Assembly: GCF_000239775.1 (NCBI RefSeq)
Contig: NZ_CAFI01000156.1
Location: forward strand, 1 to 56,584
Length of the DNA: 56,584 bases
Reading direction: 5' to 3'
From: Bradyrhizobium sp. ORS 375
GTDB lineage: Bacteria; Pseudomonadota; Alphaproteobacteria; Rhizobiales; Xanthobacteraceae
Shown here piece after piece: positions 56,446 to 56,584 of the stretch. A program made the position numbers and the translations under genes. Below the pieces are notes generated by a model. It saw only the letters and a list, made by a program, of their open reading frames with translations. It had not been told where the DNA came from and did no database searches. Positions within the stretch are counted from its first letter, which is position 1, and each line of letters begins with the position of its first letter.

Positions 56446-56551
56446 GCGCGGAGAAGGCCGGGAGCCTGCCGCCCCCATGGCCCGCCTGCAGAAAGAAAAG
56501 CAGGCGGCAGTCACCACAGGTTCGGCTGGGACATCCCGGCCTTCCCCGCGC
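56446..56551. repeat. large nested hairpin element at the window edge
   Basis: The outer arms GCGCGGAGAAGGCCGGGA (56446-56463) and TCCCGGCCTTCCCCGCGC (56534-56551) pair over 18 bases with one mismatch (G-T possible). Inside, CTGCC/GGCAG and GCCTGC/GCAGGC form a nested stem around agaaagaaaa. No open frame spans it. It may be a dispersed element or a structured RNA, and the sequence after it is cut by the window end. Confidence 0.6.
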
Positions 56552-56584
56552 GATTGGTTTTACGGTGTCCTTCGTGCTCTCCCT

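Overview
The window is a GC-rich, densely coded chromosomal segment of an alphaproteobacterium, most likely Bradyrhizobium or a close relative. The evidence is the gene order of the uptake-hydrogenase cluster (hupUV, hupSLCDF, hupGHIJK, hypABFCDE, hoxA), the RegB/RegA pair beside a bo3-type quinol oxidase, a lone pqqA near a lanthanide-type PQQ dehydrogenase, and short dispersed 'gtcccgg...ccgggac' repeats at both edges. No tRNA, rRNA, insertion sequence or CRISPR array was seen. All calls come from reading the sequence; no database search was run.

Layout. 1-1.6 kb: a repeat and two unknown small genes. 1.6-7.8 kb: a TetR regulator divergent from an RND efflux operon with two adaptor lipoproteins and one pump. 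7.9-9.2 kb: a DUF2130 coiled-coil protein with a possible PD-(D/E)XK core. 9.2-16.2 kb (minus strand): cyoABCD, surf1, regB, regA, so a quinol oxidase and a quinone/redox-sensing two-component system in one run. 16.3-21.9 kb: an MHS-type MFS transporter, a ThDP enzyme, a frameshifted AEC transporter and an acyl-CoA ligase. 22.0-25.8 kb: a PQQ module with pqqA, an unknown periplasmic protein, a cytochrome c, a XoxF/ExaF-like dehydrogenase carrying the lanthanide D-x-D signature, and a PCu(A)C copper chaperone. 25.9-28.4 kb: tandem paralogous GntR/FCD regulators and a formate/nitrite-family channel.

28.4-48.9 kb is a complete [NiFe] uptake-hydrogenase island, all on the minus strand. It reads as three transcription units: hupN-hupU-hupV (nickel permease and H2 sensor), hupS-L-C-D-F (enzyme, cytochrome b, protease, chaperone) and hupG-H-I-J-K-hypA-B-F-C-D-E-hoxA-hupT (assembly factors, activator, kinase). 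Each unit is preceded by a sequence of the form TGGC-N8-TTGCT, which fits a sigma-54 -24/-12 promoter. The activator and the H2 sensor are thus themselves encoded in units that look sigma-54 dependent, suggesting an autoregulatory circuit.

49.1-55.9 kb: a secreted Sel1-repeat/trypsin-like protease, then the phosphate regulon pstS-pstC-pstA-pstB-phoU-phoB with a clear Pho box before pstS and a terminator-like hairpin between pstS and pstC. The right edge holds a second copy of the dispersed repeat and a large nested hairpin.

No wholly new system is certain. The most interesting points are the three-promoter hydrogenase circuit, the orphan pqqA and unknown protein in the lanthanide-dehydrogenase operon, the nuclease-like DUF2130 protein, the frameshifted AEC gene, and the edge repeats.
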